Positions 51,701 through 60,600 of a stretch of 64,000 nt of DNA are shown here, piece by piece (the first letter of the stretch is position 1; every line of letters starts with the position of its first letter). The notes under the pieces are model-generated. The model did not search any database. It saw only the letters and a program-made list of their open reading frames with translations, and was not told the DNA's origin. Position numbers and translations under genes: made by a program. The stretch is from Ciona intestinalis (taxonomy: Eukaryota; Chordata; Ascidiacea; Phlebobranchia; Cionidae). The stretch is from positions 2,236,740 through 2,300,739 of the forward strand of contig NC_020176.2 in NCBI RefSeq assembly GCF_000224145.3, given 5' to 3'.

Positions 51701-54700
51701 GCGCAACACTGCAATGGCATCACTGTACCTGAGCAATATTAGATTGCGAAGCGAGTCGAATCATGATGTCAAGCTTTTCAAGTTTCACATAAATTGGATC
51801 GTTGTATTTTACGAAAAATACTTTCATCTCGTGTTTTAAAACTGTTGGGCTGAAATAAAATCGGAAAATTTATAAAAAAAACATTATATATATATATATA
51901 ATTTTATAAGTAAAATAAGTTCAATAAAAAAATTTACTGTACAAAAATATTTCAGTCATACTTTTTAGTTTATTTTTACAAAACATTCATTCATTTATTT
52001 AAATACCGTTTTTGCACGATGAGATTTATGTTCCTTAACGCCACATATTGTATCTCTGGTTCAGCAGATAGAAGAGTCACCAGTGGTGGAGCCAACTTTT
52101 TCAACAAGGTGCCTTGATAATCTTTGTCCGAATCCATCAGTTCGAGCAACTTCATGCAAACCTAGGTTAGGAATGACGTTTTTTATTATTATAATCTGAG
52201 TGAATAAACAAATGAATGAATTTAACTTGTGTCTTGTTGTTTATCATGTGTGGCTTGGGCAAGGAAAGTCGTTATAACACAGGTGTTCTGTTTCTATAAT
52301 AATACATATGTTCTGTTCTGTTTTTTTTTGGTCTGTTTCATAAATAAATAAATTAATTAATTTAACTTGTTGTTTATCATGTGTGGCTTGGGCAAGGACA
52401 GTCGTTATAATACAGGTGTGCGGTTTCTATAATAACATAGGTGTTCTGTCCATAATACAGGTATTCTGTTCAGTTTTTTGTCCTGTTTTACAGAATTCTT
52501 GCCCGCTTACAAGTTGCCATGTATGTAACTTTGAAGAGGCTTTTTTCATTTCATTTTGTCTGCCAGTGCCAGAAAAGCATTCTTATTGCCACTTGAATTT
52601 GCACCAAAAAAATTACCAAAAATTTGTACAACCACAATGGGCAGAACTGGCATATTAAAAATAAACATTACAACACATCTTTGTTAAATACTAGACACAT
52701 CAATGGTACAAACCTAAATGTTGGGAAAATGTAAAAAAAAACTCACTTTAACAGCAGAAAGCACAACAGCAGAATTTGCATGTTGGAGGCGTGGTGTTAC
52801 TCTCTCAGAAATGCTAAAAAAGTTGAAAATAAATTAAGTGAATAAATAAAGAAAATGCAAACAGATAGCAATTTTATGTATGCTGTAAATTAAAGGGCTG
52901 AAAAACCATGAAAAATATGATTGGTTTTGACTACTCCCTGTAACAGTTAAGTAGGGTATAATTATAGCCACATTACCAGTATAGAACCCATATTTGTGTA
53001 CCACCTTACTATACATAGGGATTCAGTAAGAAATGCTGGCATGTTACCGCAAGTAATGCAGTTTTGCACAATAAAGGTGGCTATACAGTATCCGGAATTC
53101 GTCTGTTTTGTCCGGATTTCGCTGCCGCATGCGGAACTCGGTAATGGGTTGGTATACAACTTTGCAAGCAAATTCGCATGCCGGATACTGTGTACAGCCA
53201 CCTTAATACAGCGTTTACCCTACTGTTAATTATCTATACAAACAAGCAACAATCAGGCCTAAAGTTAAACAGTATTCAACACATTAATCAATGAAGTTCA
53301 ATATGTTTGACGCATTTTACATAAATGTCACCCCAGATTTTTAAAAAATTTAATAATGTCACCCAAGAATTTTTTAATAATTTTACCCAAGATTTTAATC
53401 ATCAATGTCAGCCCAGATTGGTTATTTTTTTAATAATATCAGCCAAGAATTTTTTAATAATTTTACCTAAGATTTTAACAATACCACCCCAGATTTTTTA
53501 AATTTTATTAATGTCACCCCAGGTTTTAATAATTTCACGTCGGATTTTGTTAAAAAATCTAACAAAAGTGACATCTATGATTCCCACGGACCTTTGTGCT
53601 TCTCTTGTATCTTCTGGGTTGTAGTTAGCGAGCGCATCAAGTATAAATATCTGGCCCCACTCCGTGCATTCATTGAGAGCAGTCAACAGCTTATTGATTG
53701 TTTGTGTGTTCATGAAGTTAACCAGGTCTGCTGCCCGTGTCGAGCTCTCTCCGATTTCCGAGAGTGAAGCAACAGCGTTTGCCACGACCTGAGTTTTGTT
53801 TGGAAAAGTTAGGAATCTATAAACTATTTTCTTATCCCATTTGGCAGTTAACAAAGAACATTTAAAAAAATTATAAAACCGCATCCTTACAACTCCCATA
53901 GACCGCTGTTAATTGTTTAAAACACGATCAGAATATTTGAATATTATGTGTCTCGTCTTCCCACACCCTACTATATAAAAATAATTAATCAAAAATGAAC
54001 TAGTTATTAAAAAAAAGAATAAAAAATTGTACCATCGGGTTGGAGTCCGATAACAGGTCCTTCAAAGCATCAAGGAAACCTTGTTCTTCAACCATCTGAT
54101 TGTTTATGTCATAAAGCTTTGCAACACAAACTGCTGCTGTCTTTCTTACATAAGGGTCTTCGTCCTATACAATACTTAAACTTTAAATTAGAAAAAAATT
54201 ATGAAAGCATAGACAAAAAAAATTTTTTTTTAACAATTTATTTTAAAATTTGTGTTTGATTACTTGTGCTATTGAAAATAGATTTCTTGTGGTAAAATAT
54301 TTTTTATTGTTGTGTTATCTGACCCTGCTTTATAGATATCAGACGTAAGACCATCGTTTTATATCTAAAAGATCTTTTATTTACCTGTTAGGTGTCTATA
54401 CAAATAAGCAAAGCCAGAAGGATAACACTTACTCGTTATTTTAAAATAGTTTTGCATAAAATATGGAAATATTTCTGTAGATAACAATAAAGAAACAAAG
54501 AAAATTTTACATAAACAAACAAAAATGTCAAATAAAAAGTTTGTTTGTGATTTATCAGGTATATATAGGGATGCACAATAAAGAATAATTAGGTATTCTA
54601 GGATATCCTAGAATACTTTAATTCGAATCTAGAATTCCGAATCTAGAATTTCGAATCTTTTTATATTTATAGGAAAAAAAAATTTTACCCACAAAAGTCA

Positions 54701-56453
54701 GTTTATTGACCCTTGCATAGTAGCCTTGTTTGATCATTAGCTGTAAAATGATCAAAAATTGTACTATTTGGTAGTTTTTGCGTCATGAAACGTATAGCAG
54801 GCTATAAAAAGACGTTACGAAACGTTTACTCTCGAAAGTCCCACAAACACAAAAATATTTTTTTTCAAAATTAATAACTTTCAAAAATTGTTAATATAGT
54901 ATATGAGATGACGTGTAATGACGTCATTAAACAGAATACCGAATCCCGTAATTAGATTCGAATACAAAAGGATTCGAATCTCATGGATTCGAAATTCTGT
55001 AATGTGCATCCCTAGGTATATATACAATATATTAAGCAAGCGAATGGTAAATTTTTGAAGGCCTAGATATTTCACCTTAAGGCATTTTCTCAGTGGTTCA
55101 CACAGATATTCTGTTATTTTATCAACTCGTATGCATCCCATGGTCCTAACAGCAAGTGCTCTGATCAATGGATTAGGGTCATCACAATCCTGTAGGTTGA
55201 AAATCAATACAATTAAAATAACAACCACTCTGACTCTGCTTTACTGTGGCTATACAAACAAAGAAAATAAAACTGTATGAAACTTCAGTTTTACTAAGCT
55301 AAATAAAAATTGATTAAAAAAAAAAAATGTTGTTTCTTTTTTTAACGGTCTTTCTGTACATTTAATCATAGGCACCAAACCTGGGGGGGGCAGAGTGGCA
55401 GCCACCCCCTAAAATTTTCTATACTGCATTAATGAGTGAACAATATAAGTTATAACCAATAAGATTTGTTTGATAGGCTTATGTGTCTAACTTTCCCTGC
55501 CCAGTATTTTAAAAAGGTTAGGGCAGTATAGGCGTAGGCTACTCTACTTTTATTCTATGAATTTAGGTTTCACCAAATTTGGTACAAAGAGAAAACTACA
55601 TACTTTCAAACTTCACTGGTTGTTATAGTGTAACAATGTTTTTAATACAAATTTTCTGCTGTTTAGAGACTTTTTTTCGCTGTTTCTTAAGTTTAGGAAC
55701 TTTTTTAAAGAGCAGTTTACCAAAAATCTTCGCAAATCAATACACAAATTTCTATAAGAATTATTTGGCTACTTTCCGTAAGAGTAGAGCAATTTAAAAC
55801 ATATATAAATATTAGATTTTCTTTTTCACCTTCACAAATGTGTTGACAGCCATGATAGCCATATCTGGTTGACTCTTAGCATAATTCATGAGGTACAAAT
55901 ACACAAGCTTCTTCAATTCAAGGTTGTCCGTTTGCATGCAGTTGATAACATCAGGGAACAGAGCACTGTAAAAACATATTGGAATTTATTTTCAAACAAA
56001 CTAAAACTGTAACTTTAAATATCAGCCAGTTAAAATGGTAACTATATTGGTTAGGCATATTATACTAGTTTTGCAAGAACACCAATTAATTAAACAACAA
56101 ACCAAATCTGCATTCTCTCAAACAAATTTAATTTCTTACTGACGCTTGGAAATGTATGTATTTTAAATGCAAAATTTTAACAAATGCCTGCGACCTTCAA
56201 AATATGAAATACTGGTAATAATTGTCTTTAATTGATACAAATTTTCAAATTTATAAAGAAGACATTCCTAAAGCCAATAAATAAACTTGTAACGAACATT
56301 TCACATTTACCTCACATCTTTTCCTACTGTCATACTGGCAATGACTTTTTTCACAGCTTCCTTCTTTTTTTCTTTTTTGTCGCTGTTTAAATCCGCCTTC
56401 AGTTCGAAGATTTCACCTTTCTTGGTCGTTGTAAAGTACCTTGAGTCACTCAT
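15243..56453 (-). CDS. AP-1/AP-2 complex beta subunit (beta-adaptin)
   Basis: Large beta subunit of the clathrin adaptors AP-1 and/or AP-2. It binds dileucine cargo through the trunk and clathrin through the hinge and appendage. Minus-strand exons, N to C terminus: 56453-56311, 55965-55830, 55189-55076, 54164-54033, 53788-53592, 52813-52747, 52161-52007, 51849-51729, 51355-51260, 50514-50399, 50025-49860, 49174-49076, 48630-48553, 47461-47280, 47000-46943, 46565-46434, 45763-45602, 43994-43849, 17785-17659, 16985-16901, 16129-16031, 15667-15510, 15317-15243. All phases fit and give 947 residues (human AP1B1 949, recalled). It begins [20 protein letters not shown]. The HEAT-repeat trunk runs to about residue 590. 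The Gly/Pro/Met-rich hinge has two clathrin-box matches, LLGLDLG and LLGLDFS. The appendage has [18 protein letters not shown] and FLTTWKDIP. Many invertebrates share one beta between AP-1 and AP-2, so the symbol is left open. One 26-kb intron holds three other genes. Confidence 0.96.
16200..16450. repeat. Interspersed short repeat (TTGGGCCC...GTGCC), two copies
   Basis: Two ~90-bp copies (16203-16290 and 16357-16443) share GGGTAATGGGCCAACTCTGG, CAAAATCTTGGGCCC and ATAGAATAGAATGTA. Related copies occur at 49250, 49452, 28415 and 23660. Confidence 0.75.
16689..16880 (+). mobile_element. MITE copy
   Basis: Complete; 20 bp from the adaptor exon at 16901. Confidence 0.85.
17216..17357. mobile_element. 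Foldback MITE (AAGGTGGCTGTA family), copy 1
   Basis: ~142 bp with inverted ends of about 25 bp: AAGGTGGCTGTATACAGTAT at left, ATACTGTGTACAGCCACTTT at right. A GC-rich core contains CGGATTTCGCTGCCGCATGC. Unrelated to the other MITE family. Confidence 0.85.
18830..19313 (+). repeat. Two tandem ~242-bp copies upstream of gene A, each with CRE-like and TATA boxes
   Basis: Copy 1 spans 18830-19070 and copy 2 spans 19071-19313, nearly identical apart from point changes and a small indel. Each starts GCACCATTCTCC, has a CRE-type site (TGACGTCG at 18849; the full palindrome TGACGTCA at 19090) and ends in TATATAAAGACAGC. The arrangement resembles a duplicated promoter. Confidence 0.85.
19059..19540 (+). 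promoter_or_regulatory. Series of four TATA-like modules before gene A
   Basis: TATATAAA-type boxes start near 19059, 19302, 19402 and 19528, each followed by a GCAG or ACAG-containing start-like context (AAAGACAGC, AAAGACAGAACTG, AAAAGCAGAATTG). The last two head ~128-bp related units that share a TTTTGTTTTACAGAT stretch. The final box lies about 120 bp before the ATG at 19655. Which one is used cannot be told from sequence. Confidence 0.5.
19655..24040 (+). CDS. Gene A: secreted Cys-containing protein, first of three paralogs
   Basis: Function unknown. Exons: 19655-19727, 20213-20355, 20633-20801, 21117-21458, 21769-21945, 22450-22481, 22867-23031, 23439-23538, 23961-24040. Phases join and give 426 residues. 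A signal peptide, [20 protein letters not shown], ends at QVKA. No other membrane segment is visible, so secretion is expected. The second exon has VCNSVTC. A middle region carries the family motif CWIILP. Exon 6 is a 32-nt micro-exon ending VNCVR. The C-terminus is basic and Cys-rich (CNRRNCYG, then [11 protein letters not shown]) and ends SFFA. Several N-glycosylation sequons occur (for example NET and NVT). It lies antisense inside the adaptor beta intron. No known domain was recognised. Confidence 0.8.
19744..19933 (+). mobile_element. MITE copy
   Basis: Complete; intron 1 of gene A, 16 bp after the donor. Confidence 0.85.
20836..20892 (-). mobile_element. MITE fragment
   Basis: Only the left end TAGGTTGGGGGAAGATGGGA and about 35 following bp remain; gene A intron 3. 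Confidence 0.65.
23074..23272 (-). mobile_element. MITE copy
   Basis: Complete; gene A intron 7. Confidence 0.85.
24923..25107 (-). mobile_element. MITE copy
   Basis: Complete with a small internal deletion after GGGACACC; A/B spacer. Confidence 0.8.
26160..26210 (+). promoter_or_regulatory. Putative gene B core promoter: octamer plus TATA
   Basis: A perfect POU octamer ATGCAAAT (about 26161) is followed about 30 bp later by GTATATAAGAG (about 26195). The ATG of gene B is at 26250. The arrangement is typical of a TATA promoter; POU control is inference. Confidence 0.45.
26250..30737 (+). CDS. Gene B: secreted paralog with Thr-rich insert (interrupted by gap)
   Basis: Paralog of gene A, function unknown. 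Exons: 26250-26313 (signal peptide [20 protein letters not shown]), 27004-27158, 27750-27936, a Thr-rich exon from 27996 into the gap at 28153, 28690-28909, 29172-29357, 29578-29609, 29668-29826, 30221-30359 and 30661-30737. Shared features: CWIVVP, a 32-nt micro-exon ending VQCIE, and a Cys-rich end, [15 protein letters not shown] then [12 protein letters not shown], closing CQRSIFA. Gene A closes very similarly (SFFA). The Thr-rich exon has no counterpart in A or C. It runs into a stop unless one base is shifted near 28090, just before the assembly gap, so an assembly error, a polymorphism or a real break are all possible. The splice phases of the other exons agree with A. Confidence 0.75.
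26660..27003 (+). repeat. Minisatellite of acceptor-like units in gene B intron 1
   Basis: About 12 units of 24-27 bp with consensus TTGTTTTACTGCACAGTTTA or TTATTTCACTGCACAGTTTA. Every unit ends in a pyrimidine-rich stretch plus CACAG, the shape of a 3' splice site. The real acceptor of exon 2 (after 27003) is the CACAG of the last unit. Confidence 0.9.
27222..27416 (-). mobile_element. MITE copy
   Basis: Complete; gene B intron 2. Confidence 0.85.
28153..28277. other. Assembly gap (N run)
   Basis: 125 N inside gene B, immediately after the Thr-rich low-complexity exon. The repeat nature of the flank (ACA-rich) suggests a collapsed or unsequenced extension of the Thr-rich stretch. Confidence 0.99.
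28415..28500. repeat. Same short repeat, single copy
   Basis: ATTGAACCAACTCTGGTCTA, GGTCTCCTGGCATGCC and ATATAGAACAGAAC; gene B intron. Confidence 0.65.
28957..29024 (-). mobile_element. MITE fragment
   Basis: Left third only, ending after TTAGTAGTAAACAAAG; gene B intron. Confidence 0.65.
30098..30216 (+). mobile_element. 5'-truncated SINE at a gene B splice acceptor
   Basis: Runs from ACATGGTAACTCATAAGCTA to the CATTCATTCATTTATTTTAG tail. The tail itself supplies the pyrimidine tract and AG used by the exon at 30221. Confidence 0.75.
30383..30579 (+). mobile_element. MITE copy
   Basis: Complete; last intron of gene B. A lone TATAGTAGGGCGGGAA end sits just after it at 30607. Confidence 0.85.
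30738..31540. other. Spacer between genes B and C
   Basis: AT-rich DNA after the gene B stop codon. No exon, RNA gene or mobile element recognised. Confidence 0.5.
31541..32150 (+). repeat. Tandem regulatory-looking repeats upstream of gene C
   Basis: About three ~158-bp units that start GAGCGTGTGAATGTGAAAAG, then shorter partial units. Inside, the motif GACAGCGATTTTTGGTAGGG recurs seven times (starting near 31589, 31744, 31900, 31961, 32009, 32066 and 32125, with small changes). The last one ends about 30 bp before the gene C start codon. No clear TATA box is present here. Confidence 0.85.
32178..37932 (+). CDS. Gene C: secreted paralog with two alternative last exons
   Basis: Third paralog, function unknown. 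Exons: 32178-32238 (signal peptide [20 protein letters not shown]), 32603-32754, 33989-34175, 34810-34988, 35179-35344, 35731-35762 (32 nt), 36027-36134, 36398-36551, then either 37179-37261 or 37838-37932. Both versions keep phase and give 373 or 377 residues. Family marks: ICAPNNVC, CWIIHP, the micro-exon ending VNCIH, and a C-terminal Cys cluster, [13 protein letters not shown] and CLPKIKCPK. Terminal exon 1 gives [16 protein letters not shown]; terminal exon 2 gives [12 protein letters not shown]. Both keep a C-x3-C-x6-C spacing, against C-x3-C-x9-C in A and B. It lies in the adaptor beta intron on the opposite strand, with MITE insertions in its introns. Confidence 0.78.
34223..34422 (-). 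mobile_element. MITE copy
   Basis: Complete; gene C intron 3. Confidence 0.85.
36797..36994 (+). mobile_element. MITE copy
   Basis: Complete; between the gene C donor at 36552 and terminal exon 1. Confidence 0.85.
37179..37261 (+). other. Alternative terminal exon 1 of gene C
   Basis: Acceptor TTTATCTAG, then 83 nt ending in TAG. With the phase-1 donor at 36551 it encodes [19 protein letters not shown] and a short tail, the closest match to the gene B terminus (CQRSIFA). Confidence 0.65.
37838..37932 (+). other. Alternative terminal exon 2 of gene C, or remnant of a fourth copy
   Basis: Acceptor TTTTTCTACAG, then 95 nt ending in TAA in the same phase. It encodes [20 protein letters not shown] plus a tail and has the same C-x3-C-x6-C pattern. 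It could be a true alternative exon or the last exon of a lost paralog. Confidence 0.5.
38635..38920. repeat. Four tandem ~75-bp units
   Basis: Units share CTGTTTAAAATTAGGAAATA and TTATGTCTTTTCTCAAAAAA with few changes; a simple minisatellite. Confidence 0.85.
39729..39841 (-). mobile_element. MITE half copy
   Basis: Right half only (AAAACTGTATCCTTACGG to CATCTTACCCCACAGTATTA), joined on the left to a TA microsatellite. Confidence 0.65.
41084..41500. repeat. Three tandem ~150-bp units
   Basis: Each unit contains CACAAAAATTGCAGCCGAAA (or a close variant), a GAAGTAA...TTTAAACAC part and an ACACCCAGTAAA-like end. More diverged than the 75-bp array. Confidence 0.7.
41977..42172 (+). mobile_element. 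MITE copy
   Basis: Complete and close to consensus; adaptor intron. Confidence 0.85.
42331..42452. repeat. Three tandem ~40-bp units
   Basis: Units read ATATCATTTTCGAGAAAA then TTGTGACCAAAATTTGATG with small differences. Confidence 0.8.
44009..44185. repeat. Imperfect tandem duplication next to an adaptor exon
   Basis: Two ~80-100-bp copies share TTTATATATAGATCACGAAA and GGGAAAGGTAAAGTGCG. They lie directly upstream (minus sense) of the exon at 43994-43849. Confidence 0.75.
46205..46398 (+). mobile_element. MITE copy
   Basis: Complete; ends 36 bp from the adaptor exon at 46434. Confidence 0.85.
47524..47992. mobile_element. ~470-bp unidentified insertion splitting a SINE
   Basis: Higher in GC than its surroundings. 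It contains two copies of an ATATCAGTCGGAAC...ATCACGACA unit (about 47550 and 47816), two palindromic GCGC-rich spots and the CACACTGCG array. SINE sequence continues on both sides (47491-47523 and 47993-48068), so this looks like an insertion. No coding potential seen. Confidence 0.55.
47912..47978. repeat. CACACTGCG minisatellite
   Basis: About seven short units of ACACTGCGGC or ACACTGCGTAC inside the element that splits a SINE at 47491-48068. Confidence 0.9.
48070..48330 (+). mobile_element. tRNA-derived SINE, plus orientation
   Basis: The head GACTGTGGCTCAGTGGTTAA resembles a pol III A box, and GGGTTCGATGC about 35 bp later fits a B box. A body with GTCTAGGGCAAGACACTTAA follows, then a GAATGAATAAAT-type tail. 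Confidence 0.75.
48702..48899 (+). mobile_element. MITE copy
   Basis: Complete; about 70 bp from the adaptor exon at 48630. Confidence 0.85.
49245..49550. repeat. Same short repeat, two copies in an adaptor intron
   Basis: GGGGTAATGGGCCAACCCTG at about 49254 and GGGGTAATGGGCAAATCCTG at about 49458. Each is followed by CATGGC and a GGACCTCGCCCACATA-type end, then ATAGAATAGAA. Confidence 0.75.
50046..50275 (+). mobile_element. tRNA-derived SINE, diverged
   Basis: Same head (GAGGTTTAGGGGTAAAGTGC; GGGTCAAGACTCGGTGCTAC) and body (CCCAGTGGTCACTTATTGGT) as the copy at 48070, in an adaptor intron. Confidence 0.65.
50585..51135. repeat. Diverged satellite-like array in an adaptor intron
   Basis: About seven loose units combine TACACCAGACACACATG-like, CATACACCTCATGCTCACTG and GTTATAACATGGGTGT-like blocks. 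Unit length varies around 70-80 bp. Confidence 0.65.
52205..52535 (-). mobile_element. Two overlapping or duplicated SINE fragments
   Basis: GTTTATCATGTGTGGCTTGG plus GTCGTTATAACACAGGTG occurs twice (about 52238 and 52371), followed once by CGCTTACAAGTTGCCATGTA. A local tandem duplication of a SINE end. Confidence 0.6.
53073..53205. mobile_element. Foldback MITE (AAGGTGGCTGTA family), copy 2
   Basis: Same termini and core as the copy at 17216, with an internal change (CGGTAATGGGTTGGTATACA). Lies in an adaptor intron. Confidence 0.85.
53822..53974 (-). mobile_element. MITE copy lacking its left end
   Basis: Starts TTTTCTTATCCCATTTGGCA, near the adaptor exon at 53788, and keeps the right end. 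Confidence 0.75.
54566..55014. mobile_element. hAT-like non-autonomous transposon with 8-bp target duplication
   Basis: 449 bp. Inverted ends: TAGGGATGCACAATAAAGAA at left; the reverse complement of the right end reads TAGGGATGCACATTACAGAA. It is flanked on both sides by GGTATATA, a perfect 8-bp duplication as made by hAT transposases. Subterminal ATTCGAATC-type repeats occur near both ends. No transposase frame. It sits in the adaptor intron between exons 55076 and 54164. Confidence 0.9.
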
Positions 56454-57631
56454 GTTGAAATTCGACTTGACAAAAATAAATTTGTAATTCGAAATATATA
56501 ATTTTCTGAAAAAATGAAACAACAAATTGTAACTCGAAAAATTACTTCTGGAAAAAAGTTAAAAAGCAATTTTTGTAAAATAATGATTATGCAAAAAATC
56601 AAGGTCTAAATTTTTTACATAATATGAATTAATTTACCAAAAAAAAAGAAATAGCAAAAAACACCCTAATGGTAAAACTAAAAATTCTTTTTGTGTCAGA
56701 TAAAGTGTGGCCATTAAACGGACAATACAGTTTAAATTAACGTATTTGATTTGTATTTAATCAAAACAAATTAAGGTGTAACTGGAAGAAAAAAAGTGTG
56801 CGTAAACCCAAAAGTGTTAGAAATAACAGACCTATAAGGCTATAACATGCGTTTTACACAAACCATTACTTTACACGCAAATAAAAAAACAAACCTACAT
56901 GCAATACCATATATTTAAGCCTTCATTAGTTGTCAAACTGGGTTATTACAATCAAAACGTGTATTACAAACAAAATGGGCCAAAATAATTACCCACAAAG
57001 TAACATACACGGTAACTCGTAAGCTGGCACGAGGTGTATGAACACCCGTGTTATAACGACTGTCGTTTTCCAGCCACGCAAGGTTAAAGAAAGTTACATT
57101 TAATTAATTCATTTAAAATCAATCCAAACCTTAAAAACCAAAACCGGAATCTCAACAAAATTCTTTACTGAGTGATTAGTCATGTGTGACAATTTAACTC
57201 GTGACCCATGACCCTTGTTTTCGTATCGCTCGCAGTTTTTTCTTTTGCAAAGGGGAGCAGAGACAGCAGGGTGATTGCTATTGCAAAACTTGCATTTTAT
57301 ATATATATGAATTCCGATTGCAGCTGCAATATGACGTACATGCTACACAAACAAAATAAGCACCTTAAAACGCTGCACAAAATTCTCGTTTATTTGTACT
57401 ATACTTTACAGAAAGACAAAAAGTTCCGAAAATCGACAAAGTATATTTATATATCACAGAAAGCTACATAGTTTGCAATACGATTCTAAGCAAATATATA
57501 AAGATTTAAAGCGACACGATGTATGTACAAGACATTATTTTTGGACTTGGGTTTTAACATTTGCTACTAGTAACACAGAACACACTATCTTTAAACAGTA
57601 AAAAAAGCATCGCACAAACACGTTAAGGCTG
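56454..57631. other. Intergenic region upstream of the adaptor gene
   Basis: Contains the adaptor 5' flank, one SINE piece (56988-57110) and the 3' flank of the LDLa gene, with a minus-strand AATAAA at about 57389. No promoter motif stands out. Confidence 0.5.
56988..57110 (+). mobile_element. 5'-truncated SINE
   Basis: Begins ATTACCCACAAAGTAACATA and ends GTTACATTTAATTAATTCAT, between the adaptor start and the downstream LDLa gene. Confidence 0.75.
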
Positions 57632-60600
57632 CTATGACACCATTAAGTATGCAAGGCAGACCTGTGCAACAACAAAGATACCCATATTAACAGAACGAAC
57701 AGTGTTAGCAGATCCACCATCGCCAGCAACTGTTCTTTGTGTGGATGAATCAGTAGTTTGCATAAGTCCATGTACAGATTCTCTCACTGGCGTCTGTGCA
57801 ACAGTATTTCTACTCGTTGTTGTTGGTGGTGTAGAAGGGCAGTTAAATAAGTCTTCACCGTTCGAGCAGAAGGACTTTTCTTGGCAACGCAGGGACTCAC
57901 GTATGCAACTGCCATCGTCGCAATTGAAAACAGGGTGGACCACTTCGGAACTGTGTGTTGAATATTATGAAGTGTATTATTCGTTAATGGTTATAGTGAA
58001 TTAGATTTGCTCAAAGGTTGATGAAGACAGTAAGTGAGTGGTCCACAAGAAGAGATCTTTTAAACATTTCTTATAAAAAGGTTTTATAAAGACGACTTAT
58101 AAAAACGTTTCTCAAACTTAGGACCATCCTTTAGATTAAAGTTTTGTGTTAGAAATGACAGCATGAAAACATAATATCCAAATATCCTGATCGAGTTTTA
58201 AACAATTAATAACAACGATCTATAGGAGTCGTGAGAATACAGTTTTATAATTCTTTAAATGTTCTTTATTCACTACCAAATGGGACGAAAAACTATAAAA
58301 AAGGTTTTTCTTCCCCACCCTATACTGTATATGAATTGTTAAGTACATAATCGAAATTTAGGTTCAGGACAGTGTAATGCATCTACATGGTTTATTGTTT
58401 GAAAGTTCTCACCTTTCGTTGATCTGGCATTTACGTTCAGCACTGCAGTCACCACATGCGTCATATCCGGTGCAAATTTCCGACGCCTGAATGCACTTCC
58501 CGTTGTTGCACCTGTGACAGATTTACGAAATTGGGAATTTACATAACTTGAAAGGAATTGAAAAATAGGGGTATTTCTGTAATCCGGTGGTAGCTACTAT
58601 TTCCCTTTCCGGACCCGCCAAAATAAAATGAAAAGGTCAATGTAGTACTGTGGGGTAAGATGGAATACCGTAAAGCAGCTACAGTAAGTCCCACATTTTC
58701 CAATCGTCTTTTGAACAATAACAACCCGCTTTTAGAGACGCATGTCTATATGGTTATACAATGTTGTAAGTATTCGTTGTTTACTACCAAAAGGGACGTA
58801 AATGATAATGAGGACATGCCCTATATTACCCCACTATACTGTAAACACGCACTAATCAGTAAAAGGGATTTGTATAGTAGGATAGGGAAAGATGGGACAC
58901 CTTCGGCGCATAATATCCGAATATCCTAATCGTTTTTTAAACAGTTAACAGCCGTCTATGGGACTCTTGAGCATATAGTTTTACAATTCTTTGTTTACTA
59001 CCATATTGGAGGAGAAAATAGAGTTAAAATGTGTCCAACTCCCCCTTCCTACTATATTATATTTTAAGCTGAAAATGCAACATCGGAAATGCTCATATTT
59101 AAATAATTGNNNNNNNNNNNNNNNNNNNNNNNNNNNNNNNNNNNNNNNNNNNNNNNNNNGTTTCCATCGCATTCGCATTCGTCAGAGTTATCCGGGCAAT
59201 CCATCACCCCGTTGCAGATTTGGTCAACACTGATTTCTATGCCGTTGCTGCTACAATACGTGTAACTGCAGCCCGTCTGTAATAAATATATTTAATGGGG
59301 TGGGGGAAGATGGGACACCTTTTCATTCTATTTTCTCGTCCCATTTGGTAGTAAACAAAGAACATTCAAAGAATTATTAAGTCGTATCCCAAAGACCCCA
59401 ATATACCTTTGTTAATTGTTTAAAATATGATCAGGATATTCGGATATTATGTACTAAAGGTGTCCCATCTTCCCCCACAGTATTATATAAAAATAATAGA
59501 ACGGTGACTTTCCGAACACCTTGTATCTGAATATTCACCAACCTCATCCGATTTGTCGGAACAGTTCACCACTTTATCGCATAGAACGTTCTTCGGTAAA
59601 CAATCGCCATTAGAACACCTGAACTCGGAGTCAAGGTCGCACTTTTTCGTGTTTTCCTCACACGTTGACGCATTGATTGTACATTTTCCTAGACATATTT
59701 GAATATAACTTGCTTTATTCTCGCGCGGCGGAAAGACAGTATAGTAATATAAAGGGTGTTCTGTTTCATATAGTATAGTAAGGTGGGGGGAGATAGGACA
59801 GCTTTTATTCTATTTTCTCGTCCTATTTAGTAGTATACAAAAAATATTCAAAGAATTACAAAACCGTATCTTCACATTACCCATAGACCGTTGGTAAGTG
59901 CTTAAAACACAGTTAGAATATTTGAATATTGTGCTAAAGGTGTCCCGTCTTCCCCGCCCAGTTATATTTACAGAATATGTTTCTATAGGTACAAACCTGA
60001 AGTCAAACAATAAATTGTGTCGGTACATTCGCATTCGTCCGAAGCAGATACGTCACCACAATCGTCATTTCCGTTACATAAAAGATCGGACGAAATAGTT
60101 TTGTTATTCTTGCATTTGTAAAACGACCTCATTTTCTGTGACGTCATAGTTTTGATAGCGTTGACTGCTTGTGACGTTTCACGAATCGATGACGTCATAG
60201 TGACGTAGGGTGTGGTCGTCGTCGGGACTATTTCGTCACTGTTATCCCAGCAGTCGTCCACGTCATTTCCTGTAAAAAAAAAATAATAAAAAACATCGAA
60301 TAATAAAAATATTTTTAAAAAGACAAAATTTACTTGGAGGCAATGACAAGAAAAAAATATATTTAAAAAATACTCGTTTTATACACACGGTATTATTCTT
60401 GTAAATATACCGCAAAAAAAAACAACAAAAAACATAAATTTATATATTTAAACCATAACCATATAAGTTTAAAAAAGAAAACCAAAATTGACAAATAAAC
60501 AAAATTATATCACTTTAAAAAACCATATCCAGTTAGAAATAATGAACCAAAGTTAACAATTAAAAAAATAAACAAAACTATGGTCCCACCAACAAGGTAA

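Noticed and set aside
57208..57471. 87-codon frame with a signal-like N-terminus
   Set aside because: No splice partner, no Kozak-like context, rich in Lys/Tyr/Ile as expected for AT-rich noncoding DNA.
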